In this document: in pieces, positions 53,803 to 64,000 of the stretch
Layout: each line of letters opens with the position of its first letter
Numbering within the stretch: position 1 is the first letter of the stretch
Source of the DNA: Limnoglobus roseus
GTDB taxonomy: Bacteria > Planctomycetota > Planctomycetia > Gemmatales > Gemmataceae
DNA length: 64,000 nucleotides
Direction: 5' to 3'
NCBI RefSeq assembly: GCF_008254045.1
Contig: NZ_CP042425.1
Span: 3,472,001-3,536,000 of the forward strand
Position numbers and translations under genes: made by a program
Notes under the pieces: model-generated
What the model was told of the DNA's origin: nothing
What the model saw: the letters and a program-made list of their open reading frames with translations, nothing else
Database searches by the model: none

Positions 53803-55277
53803 TATTCTCGCGTCTTCGTCGCGGTTCGCACCTTCTGCAACGCTTCCATCATCTCCTTCACCTTCGCGGTGTTCGCCTCGGCCAAATTCTTCGTCTCAGC
53901 GAGGTCGTCGGCGAGATTGTAAAGCTCCGGTGAGAATTTCGCCATCGCGGGCACGATCAGCTTCCACGGCCCCTGTCGCAAGGCGTGCGCGTTGAAGTTG
54001 CCCGCCTGCGTCAGCAGTTGGTCGCGGCCGGTCGGGTTCTTCCCCTGCAACGTCGGCCACTGGTTAAAACTGTCGGGGGCGGCGTCGCCGTCCAACTTCG
54101 CCCCGACCATTGCGGCACACGTCGCGAACAGGTCCACGTGGCAAACGAGCGCGTTCGACTCCTGGCCGGCCGGCACTACGCCGGGATAGCGGGCGACGAA
54201 CGGCACGCGATGGCCGCCCTCGTAGTTGGCCCCCTTCACGCCGCGGAGTTTGCCGTTACACTTGTGACCACTCGGGTCGTTGCCAGTGCCGTCGACGTAA
54301 CCGTCGTCCATCACGCCACCGTTGTCGCTGGTCACGATCACGAGCGTGTTGTCGGTCAGCTTCAGGTCGTCGAGCTTCTTCATTACCTCGCCGACGCACC
54401 AATCGAACTCCTCGATCGCATCCCCGCGGAGGCCGTGCTGACTCTTGCCGCGGAACCGCGGGTGCGGCATCCGCGGGACGTGCGCGTCGTGCGTGGCGAA
54501 GTAGAGGAAGAACGGCTCGGCCTTGTGGTCGTCGAGGAACTTCACCGCCTTCGCGGTGATCGTGTCGGCGATGTCCTCGTCCTTCCACCGGGCCGCCTTG
54601 CCGCCGGTCATCCAACCGATGCGACTGATGCCGTTGACGATGGTCATGTCGTGGCCGTGGCTCGGCTTCTGGTTGAAGAGTTGGTCGGGGTTCTCCTTGC
54701 CGGTCGGCTCGGTGCCGACTTTGTTCTTGTAACTCACATGGATCGGGTCGTCCGGGTCGAGGCCGACGACGCGGCCGTTTTCCAGGTACACGCACGGCGT
54801 CCGGTCGCCGGTGGCCGGGATGATGAACGAGGAATCGAAGCCGACCTCCCGCGGGCCGGGCTTGACCTCGGCGTTGTAGTCGGGTTCCTGCTCGCCGAGG
54901 CCGAGGTGCCACTTGCCGACGATCCCGGTGGCGTACCCGGCCTGCTTCATCATCTTCGGCAACGTCGGCCGGTCGAGCGGAATCGACAGTGGGGCGAGGC
55001 CCGAGAGGATGCTCGCCCCCGGCTTGTGGCGGAACGAGTATTGCCCCGTCAGCAGCGAGTACCGCGTCGGCGTGCAGACCGCTGCGGGGCTGTGGGCGTC
55101 GAGGAACTTGGTGCCGGCCGCCGCGAGCTTGTCGATGTTCGGCGTGTGGATCTTCGGGGCCCCGTAGCACGAAAAGTCGCCGTAGCCGATGTCGTCGGCG
55201 AGGATGACGACGACGTTCGGCTTCGGGGCCGCCGACGCGGTCACGGTGAGGGCGAGCAGGAGAGCGATGGTGCGCAT
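53802..55277 (-). CDS. Secreted sulfatase (formylglycine-dependent)
   Basis: The protein has 491 residues. A signal peptide (about 1-17) precedes VVILADDIGYGD (metal-binding aspartates), and the sulfatase signature CTPTRYSLLTGQ carries the cysteine to be converted to formylglycine. HDAHVPRMPHPRF and VIVTSDNGGVMDDG supply further metal ligands. It belongs to the arylsulfatase A-like group and acts on sulfate esters outside the cytoplasm. It is about 25-30 residues longer than the first sulfatase and not closely similar to it. Confidence 0.9.
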   Translation of the reverse strand: MRTIALLLALTVTASAAPKPNVVVILADDIGYGDFSCYGAPKIHTPNIDKLAAAGTKFLDAHSPAAVCTPTRYSLLTGQYSFRHKPGASILSGLAPLSIPLDRPTLPKMMKQAGYATGIVGKWHLGLGEQEPDYNAEVKPGPREVGFDSSFIIPATGDRTPCVYLENGRVVGLDPDDPIHVSYKNKVGTEPTGKENPDQLFNQKPSHGHDMTIVNGISRIGWMTGGKAARWKDEDIADTITAKAVKFLDDHKAEPFFLYFATHDAHVPRMPHPRFRGKSQHGLRGDAIEEFDWCVGEVMKKLDDLKLTDNTLVIVTSDNGGVMDDGYVDGTGNDPSGHKCNGKLRGVKGANYEGGHRVPFVARYPGVVPAGQESNALVCHVDLFATCAAMVGAKLDGDAAPDSFNQWPTLQGKNPTGRDQLLTQAGNFNAHALRQGPWKLIVPAMAKFSPELYNLADDLAETKNLAEANTAKVKEMMEALQKVRTATKTRE

Positions 55278-55334
55278 GAGAATCCCTCGGCAGAAAGAGT
55301 GCCGAGGGTGATGTAGCGAATCCGCCGGAATCGT

Positions 55335-56357
55335 TTAGCGGCCCGCCGGGTTACCCTTCGGTGCGGTGTCGGCCTTTTTTTCATCCCGCAGGGCTTTCAA
55401 GAACTCGCCGACCGTGATCGCCCCTTCGGGCCGACCGGCCGTCGAGAACAACAGGCCGTATTCGCGGACGTACCAGGTGGGCTTCTTGGCGTCGTCGAGC
55501 GGGCTGTCTTTCGCCAACTCATCCTCCAACAGTTGCAGCCATGCGGACAGCGTCAACTCTTGTTTCTCGATCGCGCAGTGGAGAAGCGGAATCCCGCTCA
55601 TGCGGACGGGGAAATCGAGGGCGGCCGCCTTCTTGATGGCGTCCACGATGTCCGGCATCGTAAGGTTCTCACAGCCGAAGGTAACAGGTTTGGCCAGGGC
55701 CGTGCGCAGCTTGTCCGCCACCGACCCCGGCTTCACGTCCGTTTGACTCAACTTCAGGTATGTGTGGATAATCGGTCGGTCCGCCGTCGTACCCTTGTCG
55801 TTGACGAACAACGCCCCCATCACCGGCAGTTTCGTCAACAGGGTGATGCCGACCAGGGCGTCGTAGTCGGCGTCAGCAGCGGCGGCGGCCGACTTCGCGA
55901 TTTCGAGGGTCTGCTCGGCTTCCATGAGCAGAGCCTTGGCTTTCGCGTACCCCGACTCCTTCGACTGAACTTCCTGCGCGCTGACCACGGCGTTCTTGTG
56001 GAGTTGCTTCGTATTGTCCAGTTCGAGGCGGGCCAGGTCGGCGACGGCCTTGGCGGCCTCGATCCGCCGGAGCGCGAGGCCCACGTCTCCTTTGACACGG
56101 TCTTTCTCGCGCTTTGCGGTCGCGACCTTTTGGGCGATGCCGAGCTTCGCCTGTTGCAGTTTCGCGTTCGCCAACTGTGCCTCGGCCTCGGCCACCGCCA
56201 CGTCGGGGTGGGTGCGGAGTGCCCGGGCGATGTCGTCTTCGAGCGATTCTTTCTTCGACTCGGCGGGCTTGGGCGGAGGGGGCGTGGGCGGTTGGCCCAG
56301 TGCCACCACGGCCAGGAAGCCGCCGAGCAGGAGACCGCTATAAACCGTCGTTCGCAT
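55335..56357 (-). CDS. Secreted coiled-coil protein, third gene of ECF operon
   Basis: The protein has 340 residues. A signal peptide (about 1-21) precedes a Pro/Lys linker and a long Ala/Lys/Glu helix (about 40-170) that predicts a coiled coil, with repeats such as VAEAEAQLANAKLQQAKLG, resembling TolC- or adaptor-type hairpins. A globular C-terminal part (from about 185) contains PVTFGCENLTMPDIVDAIKK, similar in style to secretin/TonB short domains. It overlaps the upstream gene by 20 bp. I could not name a family. Confidence 0.65.
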   Translation of the reverse strand: MRTTVYSGLLLGGFLAVVALGQPPTPPPPKPAESKKESLEDDIARALRTHPDVAVAEAEAQLANAKLQQAKLGIAQKVATAKREKDRVKGDVGLALRRIEAAKAVADLARLELDNTKQLHKNAVVSAQEVQSKESGYAKAKALLMEAEQTLEIAKSAAAAADADYDALVGITLLTKLPVMGALFVNDKGTTADRPIIHTYLKLSQTDVKPGSVADKLRTALAKPVTFGCENLTMPDIVDAIKKAAALDFPVRMSGIPLLHCAIEKQELTLSAWLQLLEDELAKDSPLDDAKKPTWYVREYGLLFSTAGRPEGAITVGEFLKALRDEKKADTAPKGNPAGR

Positions 56358-56853
56358 GGTCGCCGTCCTTTCGTTTCGAGTTCTTGAGGGAGGTCAGGAG
56401 CCACGAGTCTTCCACCCGCACGGCCTGCCCGTCCGGCCCGGCGTCGCCCAGGTACTGCCGGTAGCAGCGGATCGCGGATTCGAGCTTGTTTGCCTTCAGG
56501 TACGCATCGCCGGCCTGTTGAAACAACTTGGCCGAGGTCGCGGGGTCGGTCGCCATTTCCGCGTCCAACTCCAGGCGGTCGGGCGGCCGTTGAACCAGTT
56601 GCTCGCCGGGCGACTGCGGCACCGGTACGAACTCCTTCTCGATGACCGTTTCGACGATCCGCTCCGCGGGTGGGGTCGGTTTTGCGAACCAACCCACGGC
56701 AAGCCCGGCCGCGAATACCGCCGGCCACGCGAGTCGCCGAAACCGCCACGGCCGGAGGTGCGGCAGCGTCTTCGCGAAGATCGCTTCCCGCCGGCCGTTG
56801 TCCGGCGGCTGTTCTTTCGGTGTGAGGAGGGCGTCCAGTTCGTCGTCGGTCAT
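56338..56853 (-). CDS. Putative anti-sigma factor-like membrane protein
   Basis: The protein has 171 residues. The start at 56853 forms an ATGA overlap with the sigma factor stop. A short N-terminal part (MTDDELDALLTPKEQPPDN) precedes one membrane segment (about 40-56, LAWPAVFAAGLAVGWFA), and an exported part has a helical repeat (AGDAYLKANKLESAIRCYRQ) like a tetratricopeptide unit. Translational coupling to the ECF sigma gene suggests an anti-sigma or co-sensor role, but no HCxxC zinc motif is seen. Confidence 0.6.
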   Translation of the reverse strand: MTDDELDALLTPKEQPPDNGRREAIFAKTLPHLRPWRFRRLAWPAVFAAGLAVGWFAKPTPPAERIVETVIEKEFVPVPQSPGEQLVQRPPDRLELDAEMATDPATSAKLFQQAGDAYLKANKLESAIRCYRQYLGDAGPDGQAVRVEDSWLLTSLKNSKRKDGDHANDGL

Positions 56854-57401
56854 TGGTGTTTCTCGAACTCTTCGCGGAAAGCCTGACGCGCCCGCGACAG
56901 CAGCGACTCCACCGCCTTCGGCGATTCGCCCCACGCGGCCGCGATCTGCTCGACGCTCAGGCGGTCGAAGTATTTCGCGCGTAACGCCTGCTCGTAGCGG
57001 TCCGGCAAGTTCGCGAGGGCCACGGCAATTTGCTCCGCTTGCTCGCGCTTGTGGTCCGCAGTCGGGGCCGGCGGGTCGGCCGGGCCGAGGGCTTGAACCC
57101 GCCGCCGGTAGCGGGTGCGGGACCGCAGGTGGTGCCGGAGCACGTTCCCGGCGATGCCGCACACCCAGGCGGCGAACCGACACTGTCCCGGGTCGAACGC
57201 GGACAATTTGCGAGCAGCCGTCAGCCACGCTTCCTGAATCACGTCGTCGGCCAGATCCGCGAGTCCACCGGCCCGCCAGTGGACGTAACCGGCCACCGCC
57301 TCGAACGCACCGTCGTACAGCGCCCGCCACGCCACGGCATCGCCGGTGAGGGCGGCGCTGCGAAAACCTTGCTCCCGCCAGTTGTCTTGGGCCTCGGTCA
57401 T
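56850..57401 (-). CDS. ECF-family RNA polymerase sigma factor
   Basis: The protein has 183 residues. Region 2 (LADDVIQEAWLTAARKLSAFD) contacts the -10 element and region 4 (LPDRYEQALRAKYFDRLSVEQIAAAWGESPKAVESLL) the -35. No region 1 or 3 is present, as expected for ECF sigmas. The start at 57401 is taken for MTEAQDN, and the frame could extend five codons further. It heads a three-gene unit of membrane protein and secreted coiled-coil protein, a usual pattern for a sigma and its envelope sensor. Confidence 0.85.
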   Translation of the reverse strand: MTEAQDNWREQGFRSAALTGDAVAWRALYDGAFEAVAGYVHWRAGGLADLADDVIQEAWLTAARKLSAFDPGQCRFAAWVCGIAGNVLRHHLRSRTRYRRRVQALGPADPPAPTADHKREQAEQIAVALANLPDRYEQALRAKYFDRLSVEQIAAAWGESPKAVESLLSRARQAFREEFEKHQ

Positions 57402-57556
57402 GCCACCATGCCACACTCACGAGCGACATCCCACCAGTGCCCACTGCGAGGGAAATCCTTCGCTAGTCAGGAATTAAAGTGCAGGCCATTCCGTTGCTTG
57501 TCCGATTCTCCGACATTCCCGACTTGTTGAAAGGGCGGTCCGTTCATAAATTGGGA

Positions 57557-57562
57557 TACGAT
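57557..57562 (+). promoter_or_regulatory. Candidate -10 element of the phosphatase-rpiB unit
   Basis: TACGAT lies 41 nt before the start at 57603, the same hexamer as upstream of lspA. It is a weak match (4/6) with no clear -35. Confidence 0.25.
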
Positions 57563-57602
57563 TGTCGGATTCCGTCGTTTCTGTGTGTGAGCCTTCTGGC
57601 GA

Positions 57603-58115
57603 ATGTCGTCTCACGCGAACAACTCATCGTGGCCTCCCGACCAACCTCTCCGGCGGTCGGTTCTGTTCGTCTGTACCGGCAACACTTGCCGAAGCCCGCT
57701 CGCGGAAGGGCTGTGCAAGAAACTGCTTGCCGACCGCCTCGGAATCACTCCTGAAGAGTTGCCCGCCCGCGGCTATACTATCCGTTCCGCGGGCGTCTCG
57801 GCCTATCCCGGCGACGTGGCAAGTCCGGAGGGGGTGGCGATTGCCGCCGGCTACGGCGTCGACCTGTCGCAACACCGCAGCCGGCCGGTGAACCCGGAGT
57901 TACTCGCGGATGCCACCGACGTCGTCACGATGACGGCCGGGCACGCGGCCGTGCTGATGATTCGCTACCCCGGCTACGGCCCCGAGCCGGTGCTCCTGTC
58001 CGAGGACGAGGACGTGCCGGACCCCATCGGCGGGGACCGAACCGATTACGAATCGTGTGCGTTGATGATTGTCAAGCACCTGAATCACATGATTGCGGAG
58101 TGGACGAGGATATGA
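57603..58115 (+). CDS. Low-molecular-weight protein tyrosine phosphatase
   Basis: The protein has 170 residues. The P-loop VLFVCTGNTCRSPLAEG holds the nucleophile C24 and R30, and the general-acid loop DVPDPIGGD follows near residue 140. It dephosphorylates phosphotyrosine or phosphoarginine in the cytoplasm. Its stop overlaps the rpiB start (ATGA), as in other bacteria where an arginine-phosphatase-type gene sits beside rpiB (ywlE-rpiB). Confidence 0.9.
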   Translation: MSSHANNSSWPPDQPLRRSVLFVCTGNTCRSPLAEGLCKKLLADRLGITPEELPARGYTIRSAGVSAYPGDVASPEGVAIAAGYGVDLSQHRSRPVNPELLADATDVVTMTAGHAAVLMIRYPGYGPEPVLLSEDEDVPDPIGGDRTDYESCALMIVKHLNHMIAEWTRI

Positions 58116-58570
58116 GAGTTGCAGTTGGCAACGACCACCGCGGGGTGGACGCCAAGCGTCGAGTGCTGGCAACCGTGCTGGCGATGAACGACGTCCCCAC
58201 GGACCTGGGCACGAACGCCACCATCGGCGTGGACTACCCCGATTTCGCGATTGCCGTCAGCGAGGCGGTCGCGTCCGGTCAGGCGGACCGCGGCGTGCTC
58301 ATCTGCGCCACCGGCCACGGCATGTGCATCACGGCGAACAAGGTCTACGGCATTCGGGCGGTCAACTGTCGCGACATCGTGGACGCCGAGATGAGCCGCA
58401 CGCACAACGACGCGAACGTGCTCTGCCTGTCGGCGGATCTCTTGAGCGAAGACATGATCGAGCAGATCGTCCGCAAGTGGATCGAAACGCCCTTCGAGAA
58501 CGGCAGTGGCCGCCACGCCCGGCGGAACGAGAAGATCACGCAGTACGAAGCGGCCCATCAGAAGAAGTGA
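58112..58570 (+). CDS. rpiB: Ribose-5-phosphate isomerase B
   Basis: The protein has 152 residues. The start at 58112 forms an ATGA overlap with the phosphatase. The RpiB motifs are clear: MRVAVGNDHRG, the catalytic-cysteine loop ICATGHGMCITANK and the segment DAEMSRTHNDANVL. The usual CGTGxGM is CATGHGM. It interconverts ribose-5-phosphate and ribulose-5-phosphate. Confidence 0.92.
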   Translation: MRVAVGNDHRGVDAKRRVLATVLAMNDVPTDLGTNATIGVDYPDFAIAVSEAVASGQADRGVLICATGHGMCITANKVYGIRAVNCRDIVDAEMSRTHNDANVLCLSADLLSEDMIEQIVRKWIETPFENGSGRHARRNEKITQYEAAHQKK

Positions 58571-58769
58571 TTCGGGAGAATAATCCCTCCGAGGGCCGGT
58601 CGTTCGCCGCCGGATTTGCGAACTGCGATCCGTACCTGAATTGGTCTGTTACTGGAAGTGTTCTGCTGCGTGGCGCAAGCGTAATAGGATCTATCGCGCC
58701 GCAAGGATTTGCAATTGCCTTACGGCAGGCGCAGGGCAATAAAACCTTCATTTCTGAGACGAAAAAGTG

Positions 58770-58800
58770 TTGAACAGGCTACTTCGTTGAGGCGTATACT
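58770..58800 (+). promoter_or_regulatory. Candidate promoter of the SUKH-like gene
   Basis: TTGAAC (58770-58775) and TATACT (58795-58800, 5/6 match) are separated by 19 nt. A transcript from here would begin near 58807, which fits the internal start at 58848 better than the GTG at 58809. Confidence 0.4.
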
Positions 58801-58847
58801 CGCGCAGTGTGAGAGAATTACAAGTTCGGCCGCAGAGGGCTTCGGCG

Positions 58848-59357
58848 GTGGGCAGCGTCCGCGAACGGCTTGCAGCATTGGCGATACCGCTCGGCATCGA
58901 GTTGCCTGAGGCGTACCTTGCGTTCATGGAACGCCGGCCGGAACGGGGCATCCCTATCCATCACTTGGGCGGCCTCACCGAGCTGCCGAAGGAGTGGTGG
59001 CCAGCTACGCTCGACGTGCTGGAGGAGGATATCTGGCGGGGGCGGTGGACGAAGGCCGCCCCATACGCCCACTACATGCGGGAAGAGGCTGAGCGGTTCC
59101 TGTCTGCCGGGGTCGAATTCGTTTCTTGCCCGGCCGGTCTGCCATTTAACTCGGCCCGGCTGAGCCGCGGGTTCTGGATCGGCGAGGAGGACGGCGATAG
59201 CGTGTTCCTCGACCACCAGACGCTCGGTGTGTTCGCCTGGCTTGCCCACGAAGACGAGGTCGAGCAGTGGGCATCGTCGTTCACAGAGTTCGTCGCCCTC
59301 GGTCAGCGCACAGGGCGGTTCGCCGAACCAGGCGTGGCGCCAGACACCGGCCGCTGA
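58848..59357 (+). CDS. SUKH (SMI1/KNR4)-like protein
   Basis: The protein has 169 residues from GTG at 58848, with AGAGGG eight bases upstream. GTG at 58809 would add 13 residues but would be nearly leaderless. The SUKH pattern is LAIPLGIELPEAYLAFMERRP near the N-terminus and GEEDGDSVFLDHQTLGVFAWLAHEDE near the end, which resembles proteins such as SMI1 and contact-dependent immunity proteins. No toxin gene is nearby. A small gene with a similar leader follows. Confidence 0.65.
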   Translation: MGSVRERLAALAIPLGIELPEAYLAFMERRPERGIPIHHLGGLTELPKEWWPATLDVLEEDIWRGRWTKAAPYAHYMREEAERFLSAGVEFVSCPAGLPFNSARLSRGFWIGEEDGDSVFLDHQTLGVFAWLAHEDEVEQWASSFTEFVALGQRTGRFAEPGVAPDTGR

Positions 59358-59436
59358 ATTGGTTCTGGGATTTGTTTCAGTCACTAATGCAGCCGGTGCT
59401 GGTGAGCATCGTCGTTCGGCGACGGAGGGTTTCGGA

Positions 59437-59751
59437 GTGGCGAAGCGTAAACAGCCAGTACCAGCAGCCGCCCCGCTTACATTGCCGGAGCGGATATCCG
59501 GGCCGCTGAAGGCGTTGCTGATCCTCGGCTGGCGGCGGCAGATGTGGGCCAAGGAAGTCCGGCTGCCGTTCCCGCCGTCGCCGGGGCTGGGTATCCGTAT
59601 CGACGTGTACGACATGCTCCGCGTCGACAGTGTGGTGATCGGGGACGACGGGTACGACGTGACCTGCATCTGCACGTTCGAGGGCGGGGGCAAGCACTAC
59701 ACCGAGTCCCGTGTGCGTGGGTTCGGGTTCGAGGAGAGCGGGTATCCGTAA
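59437..59751 (+). CDS. Small protein of unknown function beside the SUKH-like gene
   Basis: The protein has 104 residues from GTG at 59437, with GGAGGG seven bases upstream. The frame can extend further upstream but without a ribosome site. It has a basic Pro-rich N-terminus, then LPERISGPLKALLILGWRRQ and beta strands with IRIDVYDMLRVDSVVIGDD. No family is recognised. The leader GGAGGGTTTCGGA resembles AGAGGGCTTCGGCG of the SUKH gene, so the two may be regulated and inherited together. Confidence 0.5.
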   Translation: MAKRKQPVPAAAPLTLPERISGPLKALLILGWRRQMWAKEVRLPFPPSPGLGIRIDVYDMLRVDSVVIGDDGYDVTCICTFEGGGKHYTESRVRGFGFEESGYP

Positions 59752-60287
59752 CCGCGGGTGAACAAAGTTCTGCCGAACCCGTCAGTTCGACTTCCCGGAC
59801 ACCTTCCCCGACCGTTCCGGCACTCTTCTGACATTTTTCTCAAAATTTGGCACGCGATTTCGCTTCGAAATCAAGCCAACTGCGATTGACAGGGGCAAAA
59901 AGTGTGCCTTCGCCACTCGACAAGTGGGGGCGAGATGGGTAATATCTTAATCTGGCGGAAAAGTCGCTTGGTATTCCCGGTCGCTCTTGCTCGGCGTAAT
60001 CCGAACAGTCCGGCCGATACGCACAAGCAGTGGTGATAATGTACGCAACCCACTCGCTCCTGCGATCTGGTATTCTTCGGTCCGACACCCTGGCAACTTC
60101 ACACCCCAAACTGCGAACCTCCCCGATTGTGGCGGTGTCCTGGTTTGGGCTTCAAGCGTTTCCGTCCGACATTCGCCGTCCGATTCCTCAGAAATAACGA
60201 CTCCGAGCGCCCGGTGCAAGCCCCAGTGTCTGGACGACACGGGATTTCGCCGGGTCGTCGATTCGTTTGACGAAGGAGCTAGTACCG
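59752..60287. other. 536-bp gene-free region upstream of rpoB
   Basis: No convincing gene is seen on either strand. The composition is less GC-rich than elsewhere. It holds a candidate promoter at 59917-59945, giving an rpoB leader of about 335 nt. A further TTGACA at 59886-59891 has no matching -10. No ribosomal protein gene (rplJ/rplL) is present. Confidence 0.6.
59917..59945 (+). promoter_or_regulatory. Candidate promoter of rpoB
   Basis: TCGACA (59917-59922, 5/6 to TTGACA) and TAATAT (59940-59945, 4/6) are separated by exactly 17 nt. A transcript would begin about 335 nt before the start codon. Confidence 0.45.

Positions 60288-64000
<3,713 letters not shown>

Noticed and set aside
58809..58847. 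GTG at 58809 as the start of the SUKH-like gene
   Set aside because: It lies at the predicted transcription start and has no suitable ribosome site. GTG at 58848 has AGAGGG and a leader like that of the next gene.
59840..60109. An 89-codon minus-strand open frame before rpoB
   Set aside because: No ribosome site, no family features, and it covers the candidate rpoB promoter.

Overview
The window is a gene-dense, high-GC chromosomal segment of a member of the Planctomycetota, most probably the Gemmataceae. The evidence is the mix of families: a DUF1592/DUF1552 cytochrome pair, DUF1080 and DUF1559 proteins, two secreted formylglycine-type sulfatases, WD40 fusions to a Ser/Thr kinase and to a caspase-like fold, two groEL copies, and many Pro-rich or Arg/Asp-rich secreted and membrane proteins. 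No tRNA, rRNA, CRISPR array, integrase or transposase was recognised. The segment looks like core and lineage-specific chromosome, not a mobile island.

Layout. 0.1-6.7 kb (minus strand): DUF1592 and DUF1552 overlap by ATGA, followed by a WD40/degenerate-caspase protein and a DUF1080 protein. 6.7-12.2 kb: two tiny lipoproteins, a DUF883-like membrane protein, a FAD disulfide oxidoreductase, an SDR epimerase, a sulfatase and a small membrane protein. 12.2-17.5 kb (minus): GT-C glycosyltransferase, ADP-ribosylglycohydrolase, enolase-superfamily enzyme and a squalene-cyclase-like secreted protein. 17.6-24.4 kb (minus): a chaperone block, in transcription order groEL(GGM tail)-groES-groEL-[zinc-ribbon membrane protein]-dnaJ-grpE-FmdB. 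24.6-36 kb: TlpA-like lipoprotein, lspA, class IV aminotransferase, SH3-like protein, HtrA-like protease with a charged tail, DUF1559 pseudopilin-like protein, small lipoprotein and a kinase-WD40 protein. 36-41.2 kb (minus): a TetR-adaptor-RND efflux operon. 41.3-50 kb: NrnA-like phosphoesterase, a membrane protein with a duplicated cytochrome-like module, DJ-1/PfpI protein, LOG-family protein, beta-hydroxyacid dehydrogenase, lipase, small secreted proteins and a methyltransferase. 50-57.4 kb: membrane protein, guaB, Pro-rich secreted protein, second sulfatase and a three-gene ECF sigma operon. 57.6-64 kb: LMW phosphatase-rpiB, a SUKH-like gene plus a small companion, and rpoB, which runs off the right edge.

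Common themes. Almost every gene boundary that needs a transcription stop carries a long, near-perfect palindrome, with arms of 16-36 bp. Several share sequence across distant sites, and one lies in a divergent promoter region, so they behave as dispersed palindromic repeat families as well as terminators. The leading biological candidates are the WD40 protein whose caspase-like domain has lost its catalytic residues, the membrane protein with two copies of a CxxCH module around its transmembrane core, the GroEL with a His/Asp cluster followed by a GGM tail, the Arg/Asp polyampholyte segments attached to three unrelated membrane proteins, and an orphan SUKH-like gene pair next to rpoB.
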